A DNA stretch of 64,000 nucleotides, taken from Synechococcales cyanobacterium C42_A2020_086 (GTDB taxonomy: Bacteria > Cyanobacteriota > Cyanobacteriia > Elainellales > Elainellaceae). Of the stretch, positions 1 to 8,676 are shown piece by piece. Positions within the stretch are counted from its first letter, which is position 1. Each line of letters begins with the position of its first letter. The stretch lies in NCBI GenBank assembly GCA_015272325.1, contig JACYLU010000035.1, positions 62,001-126,000 on the forward strand, in the 5' to 3' direction. The notes beneath the pieces are model-generated. The model did no database searches. It was not told where the DNA came from and was given only the letters and a program-made list of their open reading frames with translations. The translations under genes were made by a program, and so were the position numbers.

Positions 1-2
1 CG

Positions 3-89
3 CCCAAGTCAAAGCCGATCAAGCGACGGTCTTCTCAAGCCTCTGATGCATCGTCTTCCTCGAACAAGGTGCCAGCCCTGGAGAATTGA
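3..89 (+). CDS. Possible 3' end of an upstream gene
   Basis: The window opens in a reading frame that runs without a stop to a TGA at 87-89. It would encode a short basic and Ser-rich tail ending in Ala-Leu-Glu-Asn. A strong terminator hairpin follows at 149-177 on the same strand, which supports a plus-strand gene ending here. The other two frames also stop early, so the frame choice is uncertain and no family can be named. Confidence 0.35.
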   Translation, partial: PKSKPIKRRSSQASDASSSSNKVPALEN

Positions 90-148
90 AGGGGCTAGAT
101 AGCGTCTCTGCAGCGAAAAATTAGTGACCTTGTTAGTTACTTTGAGCC

Positions 149-187
149 ATGGTGTAGGAGGCATACTTCTACACCATTGTTTTTAAT
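149..187 (+). terminator. Rho-independent terminator
   Basis: A 12-bp stem (149-160 with 166-177, one G-T pair) closes a 5-nt GCATA loop and is followed by TGTTTTTA. It lies 60 bases after the putative stop at 87-89 and before the exonuclease gene, so it probably ends transcription of the gene to the left. Confidence 0.7.
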
Positions 188-234
188 GTCTTGATATTGT
201 CTTGATAGTTTCATGCCTGTGTTCACGAGCTTAG

Positions 235-1056
235 ATGTTCAGGGTGTGCCGAGGTCACAATGTTTTAGGAGTATACAAGCCTGTGCTATCCACCGAGTTA
301 CTGGCTTACTACCGTCAGGCGAGTCAACAGGTCCTGACTGTTGTGGATGTTGAAACCACTGGACGATTTGCCTGGAGCGACCGGGTGATGGAAATCTCGG
401 TGCTGCAGGCGACACTAGCCAACGGAATTCAGCACCAGCAAACCAGCTTGATCAATCCCCAGACGGCGATCCCCGCTAAGATTGCTCAATTTACGGGCAT
501 TTCCCAAGCGATGGTAACCACGGCGGCAGTCGCAGCTGACGTATTGCCCGAGTATTTACCGCTGCTGAATCAGGGCATTCTCACTGCCCACAATCTCGAG
601 TTCGACTATCCGTTTTTGCAGGCAGAATACCGGCGGCTCGGTACGGACTTTTCGCGAACCCCGCAGGACCAACTCTGCACCGTTCGCCTCTCCCGCCTGA
701 TGCTGCCTGATTTGCCCTCGCGTAGCCTGCCCAATTTGGTGCGCCATTTTCAGTTCCCGGTGGATTGTTCCCACCGCGCCGAAGCCGATACCCTAGCCTG
801 CTGGCTGCTAGCGGAGCGGTTGCTGCAACAAATTCTCGATGAAACCGACGAAGTGCTGCTAGCTCGCTTTGCCCAGCAGTGGCTGCCATTGAAGGAGGCT
901 GCAAAGCTATTGAACTGCCCAACTCGCCAAGGGCGGGTGATTCTAGAGGCAGCTGGCATTCCTCATCGCTTGGTTGGTCGTGGCCAGAGCAGCACCTGGA
1001 TGTATCGTCGCGGCGATGTTGAGCGGGTGCGATTGGAACAGGCATCGAGCAGTTAA
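235..1056 (+). CDS. DEDDh 3'-5' exonuclease (DNA polymerase III epsilon-like) with C-terminal helix-turn-helix-like segment
   Basis: The protein has 273 residues. The exonuclease core shows all three motifs: Asp38-Val-Glu40-Thr-Thr-Gly, an ExoII block with Asp124 in LEFDYPFLQ, and ExoIII with His180 and Asp185 in HRAEAD. These are the five metal-binding and catalytic positions of DEDDh exonucleases, such as the epsilon proofreading subunit and RNase T. After about residue 210 comes an extra segment with WLPLKEAAKLLNCP and RRGDVERV, which resembles a MerR/excisionase-type winged helix that could bind nucleic acid (inference). The ATG at 235 has no clear Shine-Dalgarno and the first 30 residues look unlike the fold, so the true start may be a downstream GTG. 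A perfect 16-bp tandem duplication spans the stop codon. Confidence 0.85.
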   Translation: MFRVCRGHNVLGVYKPVLSTELLAYYRQASQQVLTVVDVETTGRFAWSDRVMEISVLQATLANGIQHQQTSLINPQTAIPAKIAQFTGISQAMVTTAAVAADVLPEYLPLLNQGILTAHNLEFDYPFLQAEYRRLGTDFSRTPQDQLCTVRLSRLMLPDLPSRSLPNLVRHFQFPVDCSHRAEADTLACWLLAERLLQQILDETDEVLLARFAQQWLPLKEAAKLLNCPTRQGRVILEAAGIPHRLVGRGQSSTWMYRRGDVERVRLEQASSS

Positions 1057-1075
1057 AAGATCGAGCAGTTAAAAG
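1044..1075. repeat. Perfect 16-bp tandem duplication over the exonuclease stop
   Basis: ATCGAGCAGTTAAAAG occurs twice back to back (1044-1059, 1060-1075). The first copy contains the TAA stop of the exonuclease gene. Confidence 0.95.
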
Positions 1076-1172
1076 AGTGTAGATTGTCCTCGCTGAACAA
1101 CTGAACCAGGTGAATTGCCAATTCTTAAGGTCTTCTCAGCGCTTTCTCGGCAATCAATGAAATGATCAGCAA

Positions 1173-2531
1173 GTGGATGCATTCAAGGATAGTTTGGTGG
1201 AGACCCGCGATCAGTTGATTCTGTTTACTCGCTACCCGCTACCTGGCAGAACTAAGACTCGCTTGATCCCAGCGTTGGGGGCTGCTGGAGCCGCTGCCTT
1301 GCAGCGTCAGATGACGGAACACACCCTGAACCAAGTACGCTCTTTGCTGGCTCAGCGGATAGTTTCCGTTGAGATCTGGTTTGCTGCCGAGGAATCTGCT
1401 AGTACAGAAGCCGCGCGGCAGCAGATGCAGGACTGGCTGGGGTCCGACTGGAGCTATCAGGCGCAGCCCACAGGCGATTTGGGACTGCGTATGGCCGACG
1501 CCTTTCAGCATGCCTTTGCGGCCGGAATGCAGCAGGTCGTCATTATTGGCACCGATTGCCCTGGGCTGGATGCGTCTCGATTGGCGCAAGCCTTCGCTGC
1601 CCTGACATCTCATGATTTGGTCGTAGGACCAGCGACCGACGGCGGCTACTATTTAATTGGGCTGCGGCAAGCAGTACCCGCCCTGTTTGTAGACATCGAC
1701 TGGGGAACCGCTACCGTCTTCTCGCAAACGATGGCCATCGCCGAACGTTGCCATTTGTCGGTCGCTGTGCTCGATCCGCTAACGGACATTGACCGCCCCG
1801 ACGATCTCAGTGTTTGGCAAACTTTACATCCAGCGATAGTGAATCGGGAGCGTCCCTTCCTTTCCATTATCATTCCTGCCCTCAACGAAGCTCATGTGCT
1901 GCCAGAGATACTTTTGCCTCTGGTGCAGCAGCCAGCAGTAGAAGTGATTGTGGTCGATGGGACTAGTCAAGACAGCACGGCTACCGTTGCGGCGGCTCTA
2001 GGGGCAACGGTGCTAGTTTCCCCTCCCGGACGCGCCCAGCAAATGAATGCCGGTGCTGCTATCGCTCAAGGGGAGGTGCTGCTGTTTTTGCATGCCGATA
2101 CCTGTCTGCCCGATGGCGTCGTAGACTGGGTGCAGAAGACACTAGCACAGCCTGGAACAATTGCGGGTGCCTTCGAACTGCAGATTGCCGGCACCCTTAA
2201 AGGGCTATGCTGGATCGAGCGAGGCGTCAACTGGCGATCGCGTTACTGGCAGCTTCCCTATGGCGATCAGGGGTTGTTTCTCAGGGCAACAACCTTTCGT
2301 GAGCAAGGCGGCTTTCCCGAGCTGCCCATTATGGAGGACTATGCCTTCGTTCAACAGTTAAAGTCTAGAGGGAGGATTGCCATTGCTCCGGTCCCGGTGG
2401 TGACCTCTGGGCGGCGCTGGCAGAAATTGGGCATTCTCAAGACAACACTGATCAATCAGCTGATGATTGTGGGCTATTGGTTAGGTGTTTCTCCACATCG
2501 CTTGGTTCGCTGGTATCGAGGTCAGTTGTGA
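1173..2531 (+). CDS. Fused TIGR04282 (DUF2064) and TIGR04283 glycosyltransferase
   Basis: The protein has 452 residues in two parts. Residues 1-210 match the TIGR04282/DUF2064 nucleotidyltransferase-like fold: FTRYPLPGRTKTRL near the start, IGTDCPGLD, then ATDGGYYLIGL. Residues from about 228 form a GT-A glycosyltransferase of the TIGR04283 type: SIIIPALNE, VVDGTSQDST, PPGRAQQMNAGA, FLHADT with the metal-binding acidic pair, and a late MEDYAF block. These families often sit next to each other and some have been linked to arsenosugar biosynthesis; here they are one polypeptide. No arsM or other arsenic gene is nearby, so the substrate is unknown. The start is a GTG at 1173; a second in-frame GTG at 1197 is possible. 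310 bases separate it from the next gene. Confidence 0.85.
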   Translation: MDAFKDSLVETRDQLILFTRYPLPGRTKTRLIPALGAAGAAALQRQMTEHTLNQVRSLLAQRIVSVEIWFAAEESASTEAARQQMQDWLGSDWSYQAQPTGDLGLRMADAFQHAFAAGMQQVVIIGTDCPGLDASRLAQAFAALTSHDLVVGPATDGGYYLIGLRQAVPALFVDIDWGTATVFSQTMAIAERCHLSVAVLDPLTDIDRPDDLSVWQTLHPAIVNRERPFLSIIIPALNEAHVLPEILLPLVQQPAVEVIVVDGTSQDSTATVAAALGATVLVSPPGRAQQMNAGAAIAQGEVLLFLHADTCLPDGVVDWVQKTLAQPGTIAGAFELQIAGTLKGLCWIERGVNWRSRYWQLPYGDQGLFLRATTFREQGGFPELPIMEDYAFVQQLKSRGRIAIAPVPVVTSGRRWQKLGILKTTLINQLMIVGYWLGVSPHRLVRWYRGQL

Positions 2532-2842
2532 ATTCACCCACCGCCCCGAGAAATGTAAAATTTTTATTAAACTCGCTCAAGGTTAACCCCAGTAGAACAA
2601 CGGAACGTTGTCAATAGAACGGTGTAGAGTGTTATGACGCTCAACTCCATAGAGCCTGACGCAGAAATTGGCTGCGCCTGAACCCTGCGGGTGGATTAGT
2701 CTTTACCTGCATGTAAATTCTGCAAAAATCCCCAGTCACTCCTGATAATCTTGAAGGATTGTGAAAGACTGGAAGGTACGGTCTACATCATCTGTCACGT
2801 GTACAAGCATTGGTAGCCCAGGTATTAGAAGGATAGACGTTT
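2532..2842. other. Spacer before the pyrophosphorylase gene
   Basis: No gene is seen. It is AT-rich just after the glycosyltransferase stop. It holds a loose inverted repeat CCAGTC (2731-2736) ... GACTGG (2767-2772) with an inner AATC...GATT, and ends with an AGAAGGA ribosome binding site before the ATG at 2843. It presumably carries the promoter of that gene. Confidence 0.5.
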
Positions 2843-4009
2843 ATGAAAGCCATGATTCTGGCGGCGGGTAAAGGGACACGGGTTCGCCCAATCACCTATA
2901 CCATTCCCAAGCCAATGATCCCCATTCTGCAAAAGCCGGTGATGGAGTTTCTGCTGGAGCTTCTGAGACAGCATGGCTTTACCGAGATTATGGTGAATGT
3001 GAGTCACCTGGCAAACGAGATCGAGAGCTATTTTCGGGATGGGCAGCGCTTTGGTGTGCAAATTGGCTACTCCTTCGAGGGCAGAATTGTAGACGGCGAA
3101 CTGGTTGGAGAAGCCCTCGGTTCTGCTGGAGGCATGCGCCGCATTCAGGATTTTTACCCGTTCTTTAACGATACGTTTGTGGTGCTCTGTGGCGATGCGT
3201 TGATTGACCTCAACTTGACCGAAGCCGTAAAACAGCACCGCGAGAAAGGAGCGATTGCCACCATTGTTACCAAGACGGTACCTCGGGAAGAGGTTTCTAG
3301 CTATGGCGTCGTGGTGATGGATGAGTCGGGACGAATCAAGGCATTTCAGGAGAAACCGAGTGTCGAGGAAGCTCTCAGTACTAACATCAACACCGGCATT
3401 TACATCTTCGAGCCGGAGATTTTTGACTATATTCCTTCTGGCGTCGAGTATGACATCGGGGGGCAGCTCTTTCCCAAGCTGGTAGAAATGGGAGCGCCCT
3501 TCTACGGCATCTCTATGGATTTTGAGTGGGTCGATATCGGGAAAGTGCCCGACTACTGGCAGGCAATCCGCGATGTGCTGCTGGGTAAGATTAAAAACGT
3601 AGAAATTCCCGGTTATGAAGTTGCTCCTGGCATCTATACGGGTTTGAACGTAGCGGTGAACTGGGACAAGGTGCACATTGAAGGACCCGTGTACATCGGC
3701 AGCATGACGCGCATTGAAGATGGTGCCACAATTATCGGTCCTTCGATGATTGGTCCGAGCTGCCACATCTGCAGCAATGCCACGGTAGACAACAGCGTTA
3801 TCTTTGAATATTCGCGACTGGGGCCCGGTGTGCGGCTGGTGGATAAGCTCGTGTTTGGTCGCTACTGCGTCGATAAGACAGGAGCCGCCATCGATGTGCA
3901 GGCAGCAGCCCTAGACTGGCTAATCACCGACACCCGGCAGACCATGCCCGCTAGCCCACCTGCTGAGCATCAAGCGATTGCTGAGCTGCTAAGCGTTGAT
4001 AGTAAGTAG
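2843..4009 (+). CDS. NDP-sugar pyrophosphorylase, probably mannose-1-phosphate guanylyltransferase
   Basis: The protein has 388 residues. It starts with the nucleotidyltransferase signature LAAGKGTRVRPIT and continues with KPMIPILQKPVM, LCGDALIDLN and EKPSVEEALSTNINTG, so the N-terminal 235 residues are a Rossmann-like nucleotidyltransferase. From about residue 255 there is a left-handed beta-helix with hexapeptide character (VHIEGPVYIGSMTRIEDGA, then IIGPSMIGPSCHI). This is the layout of cyanobacterial GDP-mannose or NDP-sugar synthases of about 390 residues, which make activated sugars for exopolysaccharide or glycan assembly. The exact sugar cannot be read from sequence alone. The ATG is preceded by AGAAGGA at a good distance. 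It is convergent with the PPC gene, only 14 bases away. Confidence 0.85.
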   Translation: MKAMILAAGKGTRVRPITYTIPKPMIPILQKPVMEFLLELLRQHGFTEIMVNVSHLANEIESYFRDGQRFGVQIGYSFEGRIVDGELVGEALGSAGGMRRIQDFYPFFNDTFVVLCGDALIDLNLTEAVKQHREKGAIATIVTKTVPREEVSSYGVVVMDESGRIKAFQEKPSVEEALSTNINTGIYIFEPEIFDYIPSGVEYDIGGQLFPKLVEMGAPFYGISMDFEWVDIGKVPDYWQAIRDVLLGKIKNVEIPGYEVAPGIYTGLNVAVNWDKVHIEGPVYIGSMTRIEDGATIIGPSMIGPSCHICSNATVDNSVIFEYSRLGPGVRLVDKLVFGRYCVDKTGAAIDVQAAALDWLITDTRQTMPASPPAEHQAIAELLSVDSK

Positions 4010-4023
4010 GGAGGGAAGCAACG

Positions 4024-5133
4024 TTAAGCCTCTGCTGGAGGAACGGCTGCAGGCGTCGCGCTCATCAGCAATCCGTAATCGACATCGCGATTGCTGGTAG
4101 AAAGCTGGATGAAATAGGTGCCGGCATCCAGAGGGCGATTGACAATCGTCGTGCCGCCGCCGTTTTCTAACGTAGTGCGCGTTTCAATCACTGTATTCAG
4201 CTGATCGCGCAACCGCACAGTAATGGGTCCTCGTAGCAGGTTACCGTTCGGTCCGGTCAGGGTGAGATTGAACGTACTCTTGGGAAGTGTGACCTGATAG
4301 TAATCCGTTTGGTCACCGATCCCGATGAACTCCCGAAACAGACTAGGAGTTTCGTTCAATGTAATCGGACGAGCTGCGGCGGGTGTGTTGCCAGCCGAGT
4401 CGAAAATGGCAGTATTAGTCAGCGTCAACCTATAGGTAGCCTGATCTCGTTTGGGGTCAGCAGGCGCAATTTCTAGGAAATAGGTGCCCGCGGCGAGGGG
4501 TTCGGTGAATTGCAAGCCGCCTTGTCCGCGGGTCTGTCGTGGTGTTCCCACTGGGTTGAGTAATCCGTCGCGTAGGCGCACACTGACATTTCCGCCCAAG
4601 AGGTGCCCATCTACTCCGGTTAACGAAACTGTGAGGCGATTGCTGGGAAAACCGGGCGCTCCCAGGGTGAACGCATAGAAATCGCTGCGATCTTCAGCAC
4701 CGACGAATTCCGTCAATGTCGTGGGTTCAGAACTGAGACTGACAAAGCGCGCCCGGCTTGGGGTGTTTCCGGTATCGACAAGCGGTGTAGTGGCGATCTG
4801 AAGCCGGAAACGGCTGCGTCGTCCTCGCTTGAGGCTAGCTCGTAAATAGTAGGTATCGGGCGCTAAATTGTTGATCTCGATGCGTTCGGGGCGGTTGCCA
4901 ATGCGGCGAGAAAACGCCAGCACCGTTTCCCGATTGCTATCGAGCAGTTCTAAATCAATGTTTCGGTTAGGACCCATCCCGCCTAGGGTGGCCAGCAGGC
5001 TACTACGCGCCGCAAAGCGCACTCGGATATCTTTGACGGGGTTCTCCCGCTCCAGCGAGCGCCGAATGTCTCTAAAGATGCCCCGACCTTGAGTGGGTAG
5101 CGATCCGGTAAAAGGTGAGCGAACGTCAGCCAT
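4024..5133 (-). CDS. Protein with three pre-peptidase C-terminal (PPC)-type repeats
   Basis: The protein has 369 residues. It is made of three beta-sandwich repeats of about 100-110 residues. Each ends in a related strand (DTYYLRASLKRG, AGTYFLEIAP, AGTYFIQLS) and the second and third start with FVGAEDRSDFYAFTL and FIGIGDQTDYYQVTL. This is the PPC domain of secreted proteases and adhesins, here with no catalytic domain. No signal peptide is visible at the chosen ATG, so it may be cytoplasmic, non-classically exported, or lacking a true N-terminus. It follows the ribonuclease gene by about 100 bases on the same strand. Role unknown. Confidence 0.7.
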   Translation of the reverse strand: MADVRSPFTGSLPTQGRGIFRDIRRSLERENPVKDIRVRFAARSSLLATLGGMGPNRNIDLELLDSNRETVLAFSRRIGNRPERIEINNLAPDTYYLRASLKRGRRSRFRLQIATTPLVDTGNTPSRARFVSLSSEPTTLTEFVGAEDRSDFYAFTLGAPGFPSNRLTVSLTGVDGHLLGGNVSVRLRDGLLNPVGTPRQTRGQGGLQFTEPLAAGTYFLEIAPADPKRDQATYRLTLTNTAIFDSAGNTPAAARPITLNETPSLFREFIGIGDQTDYYQVTLPKSTFNLTLTGPNGNLLRGPITVRLRDQLNTVIETRTTLENGGGTTIVNRPLDAGTYFIQLSTSNRDVDYGLLMSATPAAVPPAEA

Positions 5134-5169
5134 GAGCGTGAAACCCTGAAGCGTCGGCAGTAGCCAGTT

Positions 5170-5189
5170 CAGTCATCATCAGTCATCAT
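5170..5189. repeat. Perfect 10-bp tandem duplication
   Basis: CAGTCATCAT is present twice in tandem in the spacer between the ribonuclease and PPC genes. Confidence 0.9.
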
Positions 5190-5236
5190 GCCTACACTGG
5201 TGTATCCATTCACTATTCAGGGGCAGCCATTCCGGA

Positions 5237-7264
5237 TCAGGCAACCGATTGCACTAATTCAGAAAATTGGATCACGTCCTGCCGGGGATCGGCATAAACG
5301 ACCTTGACATCGAGGCGATCACCCGGCTCAATGGGGCGAGTAAACCGCATTGCCATTTCCAATCCCAGATCTTCAAGCAGGACCAGTCCCAGATTTTCAT
5401 GTTCGCGGAGCCAGCGCAGCATCAGAGCGTGCCAAACTTCATCCGCGTGCCGCCGCAGATACTCTAGCGCCCAGTAGCGATTGGTTTGCCGCTCCACTAG
5501 GCTGGCTTCATAGGCGGTGTTGCTCACTGCCTGGATTAGCTCTTTGGTGGTTTCTAGCGAGAAGGGCAGTGGTTCTCCGCGCAGGTGGGCCTTAATTTGA
5601 AAGTGAGCTAGCAAATCAGCATAGCGGCGAATGGGGGAAGTGACCTGGGTATAGGTGTCTAGACCGAGACTGGCATGGCGGAACGGTGTAATGCTCACCT
5701 CGCTGCGGGGCATACAGCGTCGAATCGCGCAATCTCGTACTGGACCTGCTGGAAGCTGCATCAGCTCCTCTTCAGGAGGCAACTCGGGCTGCGCCTGACC
5801 TCGAAACGGCAACGCCAAACCATGGGCTTCTCCGTAGCGCCCTGCCACCTCACCGGCTAGAATCATCATTTCCGCGACCAAGTTGCGAGCTGGGGAGTCT
5901 TCCAGAACCTGAATGGTAATTTCATTCTCAGAGACTTTAATGGATGATTCTGGCATATGAATACTGATTGCCCCTTGGGACTGTCGCCAAGCTGTGCGCC
6001 GCTTCGCCCAGAGAGCGAGAGCTTGCAGTTCCGGTTCGGCTTGCAACTCCAGCTCCAGCATTTCATCAACATCTTCGTAGGTAAGACGATAGGTCGGCTT
6101 CACCAAGGTTGGGTGAATTTCGTAGCTTTGAATTGCCCCTAGCTCGTCGAGCACGACTGCAAAACTGAGAGCCGTACAGACCTGCCCTTGGTTCAGACTC
6201 ATAGGTCCGGTTGCCAGCTCAGACGGGAACATGGAGATCATCCCCGTAGGCAAATAGATAGTAGTGCAGCGCCGTCGGGCTTCCAAATCGAGATCATCGC
6301 CCGGCGACAGCCAGCGGGTTGGGTCGGCAATATGGATCCACAGCCGTTGCTGCCCATCCGCCAAAAATTCAACACTCAGCCCGTCGTCAATTTCTCGCGT
6401 ACTTTCATCGTCGATGGTATAGACCTTGAGATCGGTCAGGTCTAGGCGATCAACGTCGGGATCAGGTGGAGGTGTCACAAGGCGGCTTTGAGCCATTTCA
6501 AGGACCCGGCTAGGGAATTGGGTAGGAATCTGACTACGCCGCAGCGACAGATTCTCATGGTGGCTCCAAAGACCCAAATCCACTAAAAGCTGAAATGCGG
6601 CTGGAGCGGTCTCCGTGCGCCCCAAGGCCGCTAACGTTTCTAGTGCCGGTGTCCGGTGGGTGGCTTCCTCCCCAAACACCGCAAAACGTTCTAAGGCTTC
6701 TAGCCGCAGCAGATCGCTACTCTGCCATTCTACCTGCTCTCCCCGAAGCGCCTCCTGGACCCGCGCCAAAAACCCCTGCCACTCTTGCAGGCGTTGAGCT
6801 TCCACGGTAGATTGATGCTTTAATTCAGCAACCTGAGCAGGCGAGCGCGGTTCATAGCGATCCCCTTTTTGCTTGAAGTAGAACTTATCCTCCGATAGCA
6901 GGCAGTAAGCGGCGTAGCATAGCGGCGGACTCTGATCCGAAAAGAGCAGCAGCGCCATCGTTGCTGGGTCTACCGGCTCCCCATCCTCCACTAGAAGTTC
7001 CCAGGCCACCTCGAGACTGGAAGGATCCAGATACCGCTGCACCTGCTGCCAAAACGCTGCGATCTCGGTGGGTTTAAAGCTCTGCCCCGTCACGGTGTAG
7101 GTAATCTGGCGAGGATGCAGCGTATGGGACTGTCCCCGTTCATCGAGGACAATCCAATGTTTTTTCCCTTCCGGGCGATCGACCACTGCCAATCGGCGTT
7201 GACGCAGCTTATCGGAACTGCTGTCGCCCTGGAGGCGAAATTCAACTAAGGTGCCCTTCTCCAT
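5237..7264 (-). CDS. RNB-domain 3'-5' exoribonuclease (RNase II/R family)
   Basis: The protein has 675 residues. The central RNB domain is clear: TIDDESTREIDDGLSVE carries the acidic cluster that binds catalytic magnesium, followed by LWIHIADPTRW and later SVEFL and TSPIRRYADLLAHFQI, the conserved RNB C-terminal motif. An N-terminal segment of about 230 residues and a short C-terminal S1-like strand region (PIEPGDRLDVKVVYADP) complete the protein. The length is that of the shorter cyanobacterial and plastid RNB enzymes used in rRNA and mRNA 3' processing. It is the last gene of rpmG-rpsR-rnb on the minus strand, an order widely kept in cyanobacteria, which ties it to ribosomal RNA maturation. 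It starts 113 bases after the rpsR stop. Confidence 0.9.
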   Translation of the reverse strand: MEKGTLVEFRLQGDSSSDKLRQRRLAVVDRPEGKKHWIVLDERGQSHTLHPRQITYTVTGQSFKPTEIAAFWQQVQRYLDPSSLEVAWELLVEDGEPVDPATMALLLFSDQSPPLCYAAYCLLSEDKFYFKQKGDRYEPRSPAQVAELKHQSTVEAQRLQEWQGFLARVQEALRGEQVEWQSSDLLRLEALERFAVFGEEATHRTPALETLAALGRTETAPAAFQLLVDLGLWSHHENLSLRRSQIPTQFPSRVLEMAQSRLVTPPPDPDVDRLDLTDLKVYTIDDESTREIDDGLSVEFLADGQQRLWIHIADPTRWLSPGDDLDLEARRRCTTIYLPTGMISMFPSELATGPMSLNQGQVCTALSFAVVLDELGAIQSYEIHPTLVKPTYRLTYEDVDEMLELELQAEPELQALALWAKRRTAWRQSQGAISIHMPESSIKVSENEITIQVLEDSPARNLVAEMMILAGEVAGRYGEAHGLALPFRGQAQPELPPEEELMQLPAGPVRDCAIRRCMPRSEVSITPFRHASLGLDTYTQVTSPIRRYADLLAHFQIKAHLRGEPLPFSLETTKELIQAVSNTAYEASLVERQTNRYWALEYLRRHADEVWHALMLRWLREHENLGLVLLEDLGLEMAMRFTRPIEPGDRLDVKVVYADPRQDVIQFSELVQSVA

Positions 7265-7377
7265 GAGATCGGTGTGTGCTAGCGGCTGAGAATGACAGGT
7301 GGTGGACTAGGACCTAAGGGGACTGTGGCTAGATTGAGCATCTATATTGAGAGTGCCCTCTTCCCTAGTCTGCCGCC

Positions 7378-7593
7378 CTACCCCTCGCGGTTGATGAAGG
7401 GCAACAGCGCCAGAATCCGAGCTCGCTTAATCGCTTGGGTGAGGTCACGTTGCTGCTTAGCCGTCAGCCCGGTGATGCGGCGAGGTAGGATTTTACCGCG
7501 TTCAGTAATGAATTTGCGCAGCAAATCAACATCCTTATAGTCAATGGGATCTTCAGGCTTGATCGGAGAAACGCGACGGCGGAAGTAAGTCAT
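7378..7593 (-). CDS. rpsR: 30S ribosomal protein bS18
   Basis: The protein has 71 residues, the normal cyanobacterial length. The family core is intact: [20 protein letters not shown] then [20 protein letters not shown], ending LALLPF. The N-terminus [16 protein letters not shown] is typical of cyanobacteria and chloroplasts. It is flanked by rpmG upstream and the RNB ribonuclease downstream on the same strand. Confidence 0.97.
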   Translation of the reverse strand: MTYFRRRVSPIKPEDPIDYKDVDLLRKFITERGKILPRRITGLTAKQQRDLTQAIKRARILALLPFINREG

Positions 7594-7721
7594 AGGTATA
7601 ACTTGCTGAAATGAGAGTTGCGATGGGTGAAACGTTAGATGAAACCAATTTCCTAATCAGAGTGCGCTGATCGCTGGCGTCTGAGGCACCATAGCTCGGA
7701 TCGCCGTCCGCACGACCGATA

Positions 7722-7916
7722 CTACTTTATTTCCTTGTGAACTGTGTGCTTGTTGCAATGGGGGCAGAACTTTTTGATTTCTAGGCGATTCGTGGTATTG
7801 CGACGGTTCTTCGAGGTGGTATAGCGAGAGACCCCCGGCGACCGCTTATCGGGGTTGGTGCGGCATTCGGTGCACTCTAGGGTAATGATGATTCGGACGC
7901 CCTTTTTACTAGCCAT
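7722..7916 (-). CDS. rpmG: 50S ribosomal protein bL33
   Basis: The protein has 64 residues with [17 protein letters not shown] at the start and [15 protein letters not shown] at the end. Both CxxC pairs are present, so this is the zinc-binding (C+) form. It is the first gene of rpmG-rpsR-rnb, with 128 bases to rpsR. The RDD-protein gene lies upstream on the same strand, 45 bases away, and may be co-transcribed. Confidence 0.97.
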   Translation of the reverse strand: MASKKGVRIIITLECTECRTNPDKRSPGVSRYTTSKNRRNTTNRLEIKKFCPHCNKHTVHKEIK

Positions 7917-7961
7917 AGGTTTATCCAGTGATTAGCGGAGACAATTAGACACAATCTCCTA

Positions 7962-8489
7962 TTATTTCATACGGTTCTGAACATCGGCAAGGAGCTGCCG
8001 AATCTTCAAGTCGAGAGAGAACCCGCGGCGCGAGGGGACCAGCACGGTTTCAGCCCATTGATCGTGAAATGCCTGCTGCCGCGAATCGGCAAAGGCGGCG
8101 CTGCAATCGATCGCCAGAGGCACAAAACAGAGAGGGGCCCACGGTGTCGCTGGACTCAGGCTCAGCAACCCCAGCCAGGCTAGAAACGCCGCTCCCCCCA
8201 GGAGACCTTCCCGCTTGAGCAGAGTTTTTAGCTCTGGGATTCTGCCGTCTAGTTGATCGGCAATCCGCATATCCATAGCCCACCAGCCCAAGCTCTGCCC
8301 GTGGTTTTTCGACACCAACACCACCCGCATTCCCAGCCATGCCGGTATAAATACCAGCCCTAAGGCAATAGGAGTCGGTCCAATGGAGGCACTGACTAGT
8401 CCCACCGTAAACAGGTCAATGCAAAATGCGGCACTGCGTCGCCCCAAAGGCACTTTAGGATAGCGAACTGGCGGCAGATCGGAAGACAT
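7962..8489 (-). CDS. RDD family membrane protein
   Basis: The protein has 175 residues. It shows LGRRSAAFCIDLFTVGLVSA, the variant RDD motif (Arg near the start, Asp in the first helix), and further hydrophobic helices around residues 40-60, 110-125 and 128-145. A linker with SLGWWAMDMRIADQ fits the family, in which this segment precedes the third RDD helix. The biochemical role of RDD proteins in cyanobacteria is mostly unknown; some act as ion antiporters. It starts just upstream of rpmG. Confidence 0.75.
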   Translation of the reverse strand: MSSDLPPVRYPKVPLGRRSAAFCIDLFTVGLVSASIGPTPIALGLVFIPAWLGMRVVLVSKNHGQSLGWWAMDMRIADQLDGRIPELKTLLKREGLLGGAAFLAWLGLLSLSPATPWAPLCFVPLAIDCSAAFADSRQQAFHDQWAETVLVPSRRGFSLDLKIRQLLADVQNRMK

Positions 8490-8676
8490 ACGAAGCAGGG
8501 GGTTTCTTTACCCATCATAGGCGGTCTAGCCACAGATGGAAGGCAAGGTAGATGCAGAAGCCAGGGAATGGGATGATAGGAAAAGACAAAGCCCGATTTT
8601 AATAATCAGGTGATCGGGTGGCTCGCCATCGGGACAGAATTGCAAGAAATAGAATGCCTCAATTTAGGATGCCTCT

